Positions 1 through 7,722 of a stretch of 10,093 nt of DNA are shown in pieces. The position numbers and the translations under genes were made by a program. The notes below the pieces were generated by a model. That model worked only from the letters and a program-made list of their open reading frames with translations. It was not told where the DNA came from and made no database searches. How positions within the stretch are numbered: position 1 is the first letter of the stretch; the number at the start of each line of letters is the position of its first letter. The stretch is taken from contig NW_017264860.1 in assembly GCF_000149955.1 (NCBI RefSeq), positions 27,189 to 37,281 of the forward strand. Direction: 5' to 3'. The stretch comes from Fusarium oxysporum f. sp. lycopersici 4287 (Eukaryota > Ascomycota > Sordariomycetes > Hypocreales > Nectriaceae).

Positions 1-622
1 CGCCTTGCGCCCTTGTATATAGCTTGCCATTGTGTTCTCTCGATCCATATACTTGTAGTCGCAAAGGAGCCGCTGTCCATATCTTTGCTACTCAAACGTG
101 GCTGATTCATTGTTTCCCAGTACTTCTTTTCACGTTCTACCACCTCACTCAGATGAGAACATAAGACCGGGCCGAGTTCTTGTGGCGCCACTCGCGATTG
201 GAACGAATCTGTATGCACTTTCTTGTGGACATCTCTTTGTAGTCGTATCGGGGAATTCACTTGGAACCATCTGCTGCCTGCCCTGCTAGGGAAGAAACGT
301 TGATATGCGACACCCTCCTCCCATGGTGACTGGTAAGCGGACATATGGTAATCCGGCGGTGGTCTTCCCCTGCCTCCTGGGTTCATCCATTGATACTCGT
401 CAGTACAATGCTTTTGTATCTTCTGAATACGACGGACAATATGGCCGCACGCACGACATTTCAAACCGTCTGGTTTTGGTGGCGCAAGATACGGAATGGG
501 TTCAATTATATCCGTTGGGTACCATAAATTACGTAGTTCGTCCTGATTGGGTAGAATGTTTGGGATCTGTTCTATCTTCTCTACCAGATCCTGTTCCTAT
601 CGCGATGTCGTGTTTTCAATGA
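1..622 (+). pseudogene. possible 3' part or remnant of an unrecognised protein gene
   Basis: I do not recognise this protein. The clearest part is an ATG-started ORF at 305-622 (105 codons). It reads like real protein: motifs include SSEYDGQYGR, RLVLVAQDTEWVQLYPLG and RPDWVECLGS, with well-spaced aromatic residues and a natural end at SCFQ. The same frame stays open upstream from about 59 to 286, with an end such as LSCGHLFVVV, and is interrupted only by a TAG at 287-289; further TAGs lie at 20-22 and 56-58. All three stops are TAG, which would fit CAG or TGG codons lost by transitions, so this may be the decayed end of a longer gene entering from the left. Alternatively 305-622 alone is a small gene, or an intron hides the TAG. 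I see no signal peptide and no domain I can name. Confidence 0.33.
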
Positions 623-930
623 GTAGCAACCTCATCGGCTACAGAGGCGAACCCACAAACCTGACACACAAGAAGACGGTATGTTGAGAGAAGAACGTAG
701 GGATAAATTGCACTGCATGGTTCAGATAACAAATTAGAAGCCGTAATAGTGATCACCATAATGACTGGGTTGCTGATAGTATGATCTGAACAAAGATTAT
801 GCTTCGATGAATAATGACACCATTCGGTAGTATGTAATACTTGATAGCACTTCACGCGACAGGACGCGTGGCGTTCTATAGTAAACCCCTGTTCTGAGCA
901 GCACTACCCTTCCTGTATGTGGAATAATGT
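623..930. other. no gene recognised
   Basis: A minus-strand open stretch covers 616-855, but its translation shows no domain, signal peptide or convincing composition, and it abuts the plus-strand ORF end. I see no RNA gene or clear repeat here. Confidence 0.4.
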
Positions 931-1051
931 AAAATCAACTCTACATCCTGGCAATAATCAACCCTACTAGGTTTAAAGTGAGTCAATAAAATCAACTCTA
1001 CTAGAGTTGATTTAGTCATTAGTTACTAGTGCAATGTAAGAGATTGACTCA
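931..1051. repeat. nested inverted repeat with an upstream direct copy of one arm
   Basis: The 14-mer AAAATCAACTCTAC occurs at 931-944 and again at 988-1001. The second copy is the left arm of a perfect palindrome at 989-1013: AAATCAACTCTA, one C, then TAGAGTTGATTT. Outside it, TGAGTCAAT (979-987) is matched by its reverse complement ATTGACTCA (1043-1051), giving a second nested inverted pair. The outer arms contain TGA(C/G)TCA, the bZIP/Gcn4-type core, but a remnant of a small inverted-repeat element is equally possible. No ORF overlaps it. Confidence 0.55.
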
Positions 1052-1734
1052 TGATTCCTTCATACATGTCAGCAACCCGGGTGATGGAGGATGCTTCGCG
1101 GCTTAAAGAGGCTGGCAATTACGGGTCGGACTCGAGAAGACGCCATACAAGCTCACAGCCATATCCAGGCCCCCCCTCCTCAGGTGCCATTGGGAGCTTG
1201 AATCGACTGTGAAGTATAGGGCTGTGAATGACTATGGGCGAGGATAAGCAGAAAAAGGGGGAATACGATATGAAGCTCGAGATACACTACTCAGGAGCAA
1301 GAAGACAAATGGTCTCACCCAGCACGAGCCAGCTCACAAACCTCCCCAACCAAAGGGAAAAGCTCATTCCAAGATGGACTTCTACCTGGCTGTGCATCTT
1401 CGCATAAACGATGTAGCAATGAATGCCCGCCCACTGCCGAATCCTGGAGCAATAAGGAGAGGAACGCATGAGCCGCGCCCTTTGGAAGTGGATATAGATG
1501 CTCTAGAGCCAACAGGCTCATATGAGCAATCTTACGGCAATATTGCCAACCCCCCCCCCCCCCCCCCCCCGCTCTACTGTTCCATCAACCTTGACACGGA
1601 TGTATCTGGGACTGGCAAAGGCGCCTTCCGCTTCGGCTCATGGTCCTCGTGTCATCTTCAACCGGCTGTCATGAGGCCTGCCTCACTCCCTGACCCACAC
1701 TACTGCATATCAAAGTGGTGTGCACAGCCTTGAC
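1052..1734. other. gene-free stretch with short conflicting ORFs
   Basis: Two open stretches overlap on opposite strands: plus 1374-1733, which has an ATG but includes the poly-C run, and minus 1315-1521. Neither shows a recognisable domain. The minus reading has protein-like sequence, for example ELFPLVGEVCELARAG, and ends at a TGA, so an old coding remnant is possible. The sharp drop to AT-rich sequence at about 1735 suggests a segment boundary. Confidence 0.35.
1550..1570. repeat. poly-C homopolymer of 21 nt
   Basis: Twenty-one consecutive C residues run from the last base of GCCAAC to the G of GCTCTACTG. It is the only homopolymer of that length in the window. It may be length-variable, and its exact length should be treated as uncertain. 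Confidence 0.9.
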
Positions 1735-1990
1735 TTAAGGTTTAATCCTTTATAATTAAATAAAGATGGCTTTAACTTGTCACTCAAGTAAGACTATATG
1801 TTAATTAATTATTAGACCTATGTAACTACAATAGTTTATATGTAATATATATATATAGCAAAATGCTAGATAAAAAAGAAGTTAGCTAACTATTTCTATA
1901 ATGCATTTTAGTTAGAGCTAAGAATATATAGAGCTTTTAAATTTATAATAGTAAATAATCCTTATAACCTTTGGTTCTGGAGCCTTATTA
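1735..1990. other. AT-rich island, likely RIP-mutated relic
   Basis: The sequence turns abruptly rich in A and T, with many TA steps (for example TAATATATATATATAG at 1842-1857), no ORF, and an imperfect ~50-nt palindrome at 1860-1909. In RIP-active fungi such islands are usually old transposon copies. I cannot identify the parent element. Confidence 0.5.
1860..1909. repeat. imperfect ~50-nt palindrome
   Basis: The centre is the perfect 12-mer palindrome AGTTAGCTAACT (1880-1891). The ends are AAAATGC (1860-1866) and its reverse complement GCATTTT (1903-1909), with partial pairing between them and a 2-nt length difference between arms. It could form a hairpin or be a relic of a small inverted-repeat element. 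Confidence 0.5.
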
Positions 1991-4620
1991 TAACTCAACC
2001 ACCGCTTAAGGGCGGAGGCCTATACGAGAGATGACAGCTTATGAGCTCCCTATTCATCCGAGCCTTTTTCTCTAATATCTTGATAGTCTCACCGGTTATC
2101 GGCGAATTCACATGAATCTACAAGCCACTCGCCCTTGGAAGTGAATCCCTCCATATGCAATCCCAAGGGTTCTTCGCCTTTAGCCTGGCCATGTTTCGGG
2201 TAACATCAAAGCCTAGTGGATGAGGTTTGGGGGTAGATTCGAGCCCCTGTCCAAGGCCGTCAGGCCATAGTAAGATTTTAGCTTGGCCGCACCAGAAGAA
2301 GGCTTGTAGATTGGGGAATAAACATGTGTGTTACGTTATAGGTGCTGAGGTGTCACGGAACACTGGAGTGTTGAGTGGCTAGGTTGCATACCAGCTAATT
2401 GAGAACGAAAGGATTCCTTCTCTTCTCAGGGGCTTCTTGACCAGAGAACGGATATACTCCCAGTTCTTGCTACTTACGGAAAGTGCCCAAAATCTTTCCT
2501 TCCTTTCTCACTTCGTAGTCTAGTCACAAAATTAGACTCAGTGATGGGTGAGGTTAATTGCAGCCATTGATACGGCCGAAAACTCTGGGTACGCCCCCTT
2601 CAGTCTAGGATCAACTGCATATCAACGGATTTAACCGACCATCTCCCTATGAACCCTTTGTGCATTGCATGGAAAACAAAGTGGATCAATATCAAATATT
2701 TGGCGTATGTAGGTCTCACTTCAGCGAGAAGTCGAAGCGCTATTGGTGATGTATTGCAGGGTAATTTAGACTGCAGGCCAGCCTTGTGCAGGGATACCCG
2801 TAGCGTCAGATGTGACAAGAACTCGAGCTGAAAGAGTAACTAAGGGTAGTGGACCCTTACCCCGCGTTGAGCTGATCTGGATTTCTTGGCGATGTTACTG
2901 TTTCCCGAGCTCTGGTCCTTGTCGGTAGTACAGACTCCGTGTGGGAACGGCTCTTGAGATATTTTGAGACAAAGCATTCAGCCATGCATCAAGGGGTTAT
3001 TTGTTACCGTCCGGCGATTGCCACGTCTTACTGCGTTTTGTACCTGATTAGTGGAAATGGTAAACAGGTTGCTTGGCCGATCTTTCGGTAATATAGCACC
3101 AGCTCCGTCAGCCCTCCTGCGTGCAGCCTTTTCAAATACGAGGCTGAGAGTTGGATGCCACATTTACAAGAGGCAATCTTACGATTATACGAGGTTCCAA
3201 ATCTCCTCACCAGACTCTGTTCCAACCATGGCTCTTCTCTCGTGATGATGGGCAAAATGAGTTTCAGTCGAGGCGATGAACCGATGATGACGGAAGTAAT
3301 TGGATTATCCTGCATCTCAACCTTCAACACCCCTGCAGCTGAGCTAAAGATGGACTACTGGCAGATCTATTGGCGAGGCTATTGGTATGGCTTGCAGTAG
3401 TCCAAACTCTAGTCCTCCACCCCACCACTTGAGGCCCTCCCTCAGCCGCCGCCCCAAATGTAACTGCTCAGGTCTCAAATCAGCGGTCAGAGAGTTGCTG
3501 CCGATGGTCCGATACAAGGATGTGAACGCCCAGCTCACCACTAAGGCTGCCGGGAAAGAAACAATCAATGAGCGCCGCTAGGCCCCGTTTCTGGGTCGAA
3601 TTTGGGCCTATCGAATATTCGCCACCACGCCTGGGTACCGTCAGTTTGAGAGATGAGGGACCAGGGTCCCCAAGCCTGCTTACTTCGGCCTTAAGTCGTA
3701 AGGTTGTTCCAGCCGGAGCTTGCCATCTATGACCACTTCAATTCTCCTATGTGACAAGTCTATTATGAAATCCGTCTCTGCTACTCGTGGGAAGCCTGTT
3801 TAGACCTTCGACAGGTTACCCTTGGAGTATGATGAGGGTTGCTAAGAAGGTGTTGAGCTGGCCTCCCGTCCCTAAAATAGATCACCCGTGGATACAGCTG
3901 AGACAAAAGTTTAACGGGGAGCCACAATGAAGTTTAATAATATATGTGCTGGAGGTAGCCATACATCGGTCTGGGGACTCTGTCCGGAGAATTTGGTCCT
4001 GCCTAGTGCTTAGTTTCCTCCCAACACCATGGAACCGCCCAGCGGCAGGAAACCTTTTCGATCAATTGGTACATCTTAGAACCCACGATCCGATTGGAGA
4101 CTCGGCAGTTAAGAACACCAGAGGAAACGGTGTGGATGGAGCTTCCCGAGAGACGGCAACGGCGCACCTGCGCCACGAATCCCTACCCGGTCTGCCGGGG
4201 CTACTGTCAAAGTTACAAGGATTGAGTTGTGACTCGTCGGGCTTCTGACCTCTCGTTCAAGTCGCCAGCAACACCGCATTTCGAGGTGAGGCTCACATTT
4301 CAAATTTGGGGGTTTGAATGACGGGTTCCACTAGCTTGCTTCAAGCCGAGATCCGTCGGCCTCCGTCAGCGCCTACAGATCCGATAACCTGGCAGTGCAT
4401 GATCGTGGCAGTGTGCTTTATAAACAAAGGTATAAGAGGGTGGTATTTGTTTACTACATAAACTACAACAATCACAAAGGAACGACTCCACCGTTCAGGG
4501 TATTCAATAGGGTAAAAGAACGTAAGAAACGAAAGTAGCGGGCAGCCTAGCCCTATGTCAGTTGCACCGCCAGACCCGTTTTGATACGGAGACATCGTCT
4601 TCCGGACAACACGAACGCTT
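1991..4620. other. long stretch with no convincing gene
   Basis: Several short open stretches lie here on both strands: 2649-2831 plus against 2600-2818 minus; 3155-3400 plus against 3028-3330 minus; 3387-3581 plus against 3344-3568 minus; and 3946-4248 plus, which starts only at GTG. They overlap one another, lack signal peptides or domains I can recognise, and show no clear intron logic. I found no tRNA-like T-arm or box pattern; the TTCGAGCC at about 2237 lacks a pairing stem. Decayed intergenic or old mobile DNA is the likely content. A gene fragmented by several introns around 3000-3600 cannot be excluded. Confidence 0.4.
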
Positions 4621-5235
4621 CTACTTCCCACCCTTTCCGCCCTTTCCGCCTCCGTTGATATTGATGTTGATGGTGACGGGCATGTTGAAGTCGATCTCAC
4701 CAATGCACATTTGATACTAGGTAACTTGTAAGTCTTGAATCGAGGATAAGAGGCTGCCACTTACCCCCATGTTATTGTTGCAGCAAATGATCTTTGAATC
4801 GACGTTACAAGAGTCTGAGATAGTACACTTGGTACCTGTAGGATATTTAAGACTCCTCGCGTAGTAAAAAGGGGATTCGGATTACCTACCACCGTTGCCA
4901 TCAGGGCTACAACAGTATGCGCTTCCCGAAGAGCAGACCGATGTCTGTTGGTTCGAGCAATCGCTACTGCCACCGCCCTGGCCCTCTTCAGGTGCGATCT
5001 CCCGTTAGACTGAACACCCAAATCTTTCCATTCACGACTTACTTTTTTTGAGGGATGGCATCTTTGGGAGGGGCAAGTCCCCAAGAGACGGAGCCCTAGG
5101 CTTGATATCTCGAGTTTCAAGGCCCTCAGGCTCGGCGGCCCGAGGTTCAACGCCATCAGCAGCTACGTTACCAACCGGAGACGCCATGGCGCCCTGCAGG
5201 AAGACGAGCCCGTAGAGGATAGTGGAAGCGTGCAT
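4621..5235 (-). CDS. secreted class I-like hydrophobin, four exons
   Basis: Predicted exons on the minus strand are 5235-5043, 4985-4890, 4835-4765 and 4716-4621, joined in frame to give 151 residues. The introns (57, 54 and 48 nt) begin GTAAGT, GTAGGT and GTAAGT and end AAG, CAG and TAG. The start MHASTILYGLVFLQGAMA is a signal peptide with likely cleavage at AMA|SP. Residues 18-73 form a Pro/Glu/Lys-rich region ending in LKKKGQGGGSSD. The core has C82, C89C90, C100, C106, C114C115 and C124 (spacers 6, 9, 5, 7, 8), plus an extra C74. The tail after C124 is hydrophobic with alternating I/N (VTINININ), then GGGKGGKGGK. Eight cysteines with two CC pairs define hydrophobins, which self-assemble into amphipathic surface films. 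The C3-C4 and C4-C5 loops are shorter than in textbook class I or II members, so 'hydrophobin-like' is the cautious name. The gene is divergent from a paralogue at 6873. Confidence 0.83.
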
Positions 5236-5316
5236 GATTGATGTTTATCACTAGCGCGAGGGAGTGGACAAAGGTAGTGAAAGGATGAATGGAGGGTAGA
5301 ACAAGACAGAGTGCTT

Positions 5317-5322
5317 CTATAA
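5317..5322 (-). promoter_or_regulatory. TATA-like box of the minus-strand hydrophobin gene
   Basis: On the minus strand this reads TTATAG within CGTTATAGAAG, about 80 nt before the ATG at 5235. It is followed by a pyrimidine-rich leader (CACTCTGTC..., CCTCCATTC, CACTCCCTCG), typical of strongly expressed fungal genes. Assigned by position and composition only. Confidence 0.5.
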
Positions 5323-5820
5323 CGAGCGGATGGCGAGATCTAGAGTGATTGAGATGTTGAAAGGTAGACAGGACAAACGAGATGGAGGCCGGTATTTGTG
5401 CAGAACTCTTTCCTTAGCCTCGTATTCGGTACTCGGTGGCAGACTAATAACAACGGCCCAAAAGGTAAATCAGCCCTTTGAAACGTTGGGCATTGCCTAC
5501 CGCCACATATGACTATATATGACATATTTTTGATTAATTATATGGCTAGCTAGGACTACTTCTCACTCCCAACGGAATATAAGATAGCTATGCACTTAAT
5601 ATTTCTATTATTATACTTTTATAACTCTTCTCTAATTAAAGTTCCTTATTTTCCGGAAGTTGCCTGTTAATAGGCGACGGACCTTATTCTTCATATTCAG
5701 CTGAGGCATATGCACATGCGTGGTGACTTAATTGTATGGTAATGACCCTCAGATCTTGGGCGGTCGGAACATCATGCACGCTAAGTCTGTTTACTGCCTT
5801 CGGTTTAAATTTGACTCTCA
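5323..5820. other. upstream region of the minus-strand gene with AT-rich patch
   Basis: Open stretches on both strands at about 5330-5525 overlap each other and show no domain. About 5505-5650 is AT-rich (TATATGACATAT, GATTAATTATAT) and could be promoter sequence or a small RIP relic. No gene is supported. Confidence 0.4.
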
Positions 5821-5872
5821 GATAACATGGTCGCCCCTAACCATCACGCCACAGGGCAAAAGATGGGACTAT
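5821..5872. repeat. diverged repeat copy A
   Basis: This matches 6151-6200 over about 50 nt with two single-base gaps. Shared blocks in order are ATAACA, TCGC, CCTAA, CAT, ACAGG, AAGA, GGG and CTAT. Most of the differences are transitions. A plus-strand open stretch at 5732-5923 covers it, but starts only after a run of non-coding-like sequence and has no recognised domain. Confidence 0.5.
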
Positions 5873-6022
5873 CTCCGGAGGCCCATAAGGCTGCAACGCA
5901 GCACCGGGAGGGGTTGCAGCTAATTGAGAATAAACACGATGCTCCCCCTCCGGTGGCTTTGCTGCGGAAGAAGGGGTAACCAAGCCCTGTACCTTCGGTT
6001 GCAGCTACCAACCCTCAAACAT

Positions 6023-6077
6023 ATGCCTCATAGTTACTTCTAAGCACATGCCTCACAATTACTCATAAGCACATGCC
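6023..6077. repeat. 25-bp tandem repeat, 2.2 copies
   Basis: Units at 6023-6047 and 6048-6072 both begin ATGCCTCA and end TAAGCAC and match at most positions; a third copy stops after ATGCC at 6077. The repeat lies in the spacer between the two divergent hydrophobin-like genes. Function unknown. Confidence 0.65.
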
Positions 6078-6150
6078 AAAGACAGGGTTGTGAGCAGCTA
6101 TGCCAAAGGGATTCAAATTATCAACTTCCGCCCGCTTATAGCAATTATGA

Positions 6151-6200
6151 TATAACAGTCGCACCTAAACATTATACTACAGGACATAAGACTGGGCTAT
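6151..6200. repeat. diverged repeat copy B
   Basis: Partner of the copy at 5821-5872, same orientation, about 330 bp apart. This copy is the more AT-rich of the two, as expected if RIP hit it harder. The parent element is not recognised. Confidence 0.5.
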
Positions 6201-6720
6201 AATTGCTATCAGAATAATTACATTGGTGCTTACAGCTGCTTGTAGGAAGCTACGGTGAGCCAAGATGTAACAGATAACCTTAAGTTCTTCGGCCTGTCGG
6301 CCGGCCTAGAACGAGCTCGGGATAGTTACTATTGTGTCGAATTTTAATACCTTGACAACCCGTTCAGCAGCGGGGTAAACAGGACTATCGGGCCTGCTTC
6401 ATACCTCCGACGTGGCAACAGTCCAGGCTTCCGGCCTCAAAGTCTGTCGGCCTGGACGCACCTAGACCACACCTAGATTCAGCCTCAAATCAGCCTCTTG
6501 TCATCTTTCTTTTCTGGCTATGCGACGAGTGGTGGGAGGTTTATTGAGTTCAGCGACACCAACTCTTGGGCAGCATCATGTACGTTTTCATGATGGTGTA
6601 AGGGCCGCAAAAGAGTTCAATAGTTTCAAGTTCCATCTGAGAGGCGGAACAAAGCGTCTAGTGGTAAGACTGTGGTTAGGTTGTTGAGAAAAAAAATGAC
6701 AGACTCGTGAGAACTAATAG
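6201..6720 (+). promoter_or_regulatory. upstream region of the plus-strand hydrophobin gene
   Basis: There is no gene. Two inverted repeats are visible: GTCCAGGC (6421-6428) with GCCTGGAC (6450-6457), and CATCATG (6574-6580) with CATGATG (6589-6595), about 280 bp before the ATG. Repeated CGGCCT motifs occur at 6290-6310 and 6430-6455. Any of these could bind regulators; I cannot assign a factor. Confidence 0.35.
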
Positions 6721-6732
6721 GGCAGGAAAGGA

Positions 6733-6740
6733 TATATAAA
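6733..6740 (+). promoter_or_regulatory. TATA box of the plus-strand hydrophobin gene
   Basis: A canonical TATATAAA lies 133 nt before the ATG at 6873. Directly after it, AAGGGGG (6739-6745) and CCCCCTT (6753-6759) form a 7-bp inverted repeat with a 7-nt loop. The following leader is CT/CA-rich (CATCACTCACTCAGTC), as in many highly expressed fungal genes, and the ATG context is CCAAAATGC. Transcription probably starts some 30 nt downstream of the box. Confidence 0.75.
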
Positions 6741-6872
6741 GGGGGCCTTCTTCCCCCTTCAACCATCTATCCTCATCACTCACTCAGTCTTCACTACTCA
6801 GCCAAACAACTTCAATCTACTATTCTCTTCAATACTCTCTTTTTGAGATCTCAACACTTTTCAACTCCCAAA

Positions 6873-7245
6873 ATGCAGTTCTCCGTCGCCGCTCTTCTCG
6901 TCGCCGCCACCGGTGCTCTTGCTACTCCTACCCGTGGTGGTGACCGTGGTGGTAACCGTGGTGACCGCAACACCAACACGCAGACCGTCACCTGCACTGG
7001 TGGTTCTGCTTACTGCTGTTCCCCTGAGTACGATGACGGAGGCTATTTCACCTACTACGAGTGCAACAAGAACATCAACAGCTGCAACGTTCAGAGTACC
7101 ATTGTTTGCTGCGCCCAAAATGTCCAAGGAGTATGTGAAGAGCAAGTGATCTTAGAAGAACTACGCTAACTGAATAATGTAGAACAACAATGCCCAGGCC
7201 CAGACTTGCTCTGCCTTCGGCAACCAGAAGGTTATCTTTATCTAA
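6873..7245 (+). CDS. secreted class I-like hydrophobin, two exons
   Basis: Exon 1 is 6873-7130 (86 codons) and exon 2 is 7183-7245, giving 106 residues. The 52-nt intron has donor GTATGT, branch-like GCTAAC and acceptor TAG, in phase 0. I prefer the ATG at 6873 (context CCAAAATGC) to the in-frame ATG at 6843, because it starts the signal peptide directly: MQFSVAALLVAATGALA, then TPTRGG. Residues 18-40 are a Gly/Arg/Asn/Thr-rich linker. Cysteines are C41, C48C49, C64, C71, C79C80 and C95 (spacers 6, 14, 6, 7, 14), and the tail is FGNQKVIFI. This is the hydrophobin pattern with shorter loops than the classical classes. The final intron sits six residues after the second CC, close to its position in the gene at 4621-5235, supporting common ancestry. 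Reading through the intron would give a different end with a replacement cysteine. The expected role is self-assembling surface coating of hyphae or spores. Confidence 0.83.
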
Positions 7246-7524
7246 ACTCCTTCTCTGGAACCCGAGATGAATAATGGCAGCCCTCTGTAACTAGAGTGGA
7301 CGGCGTATTATTAACAGACTTCGGCCTTCAGGGTATTTCCAATGGAATGGAGGGGTTATCAAATTGACGAGGGGTATGGATGACAGTTGGATTATTTCTT
7401 TCTTCGGTTCGAGTAAGGCGATAATCTCTAGCCAGGATAACATCTTCCCAACCACCCACGCTCCTTCATGCTTTATACGGGGATGTGTTTGGTTCTATGA
7501 GACAATAGCGAGAAATAAAAATAC
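7246..7524. other. 3' region of the hydrophobin gene and spacer
   Basis: Likely 3' untranslated sequence begins after 7245; GATGAATAATGG at 7266-7277 resembles a degenerate polyadenylation signal. A plus-strand open stretch at 7364-7648 runs through the repeats and shows no domain, so I do not call it. Confidence 0.35.
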
Positions 7525-7555
7525 GTTCTCGAGCTACTGTACGCAGTCGTGGTGG

Positions 7556-7605
7556 TATTTCGACGAAATACAACAAAACTGGCCCGTGCACGCGTCATGT
7601 CTGTG
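7556..7605 (+). repeat. dyad repeat unit U1
   Basis: The unit opens with a perfect 15-nt palindrome, TATTTCG-A-CGAAATA (7556-7570). After 8 nt comes the core CTGGCCCGTGCACGC (7579-7593), then GTCATGTCTGTG. The core carries its own 8-bp palindrome CGTGCACG (7585-7592). The centres of the two palindromes are 25.5 nt apart, exactly as in U3. It lies 118 nt upstream of the OrsD-like ATG. Confidence 0.8.
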
Positions 7606-7656
7606 TATTTCGTTAAATTACCATAAACACTGGTCCGTGCACGCGTGATATCTCTA
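7606..7656 (+). repeat. dyad repeat unit U2
   Basis: Tandem to U1 with no gap. The palindrome position (7606-7620, TATTTCGTTAAATTA) keeps the left arm of U1, but the right arm has decayed. A 9-nt spacer precedes the core CTGGTCCGTGCACGC (7630-7644), identical over 15 nt to the core of U3, followed by GTGATATCTCTA, which resembles the tails of U1 and U3. Confidence 0.8.
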
Positions 7657-7722
7657 GCCCATCCAGTTAGACTCTCCATTCGTATCCAGCACCATCACTC
7701 TGGTAAACATCACAAGTGTACC

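Noticed and set aside
2230..2260. Possible tRNA T-arm (ATTCGAGCCCC)
   Set aside because: The loop has no 5-bp pairing stem around it and no upstream A-box or acceptor pairing is visible.
3028..3581. Overlapping open stretches on both strands considered as a retroelement or gene fragment
   Set aside because: There is no recognisable motif (no reverse-transcriptase, integrase or zinc-knuckle pattern), and the frames on both strands are equally long.
4341..5156. Two long minus-strand open stretches (139 and 131 codons) across the hydrophobin gene
   Set aside because: They are in other frames than the spliced gene, run through its introns and lack the cysteine pattern; the four-exon model explains the region with consensus splice sites and matching phases.
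2393..5931. AGCTAATTGAGAA shared by 2393-2405 and 5919-5931
   Set aside because: A 13-nt exact match is about what chance gives in a window this size, and the flanks do not align.
6861..7149. Minus-strand and second plus-frame open stretches over the plus-strand hydrophobin
   Set aside because: They are shadows of the GC-biased codons of exon 1. Their Thr/Val-rich translations arise from repeated GGT/ACC codons.
7645..7722. Extension of the OrsD-like ORF upstream to 7645
   Set aside because: It would start at GTG inside repeat U2. The ATG at 7723 has a near-ideal eukaryotic context, and the extra residues have no counterpart in the decayed relative.
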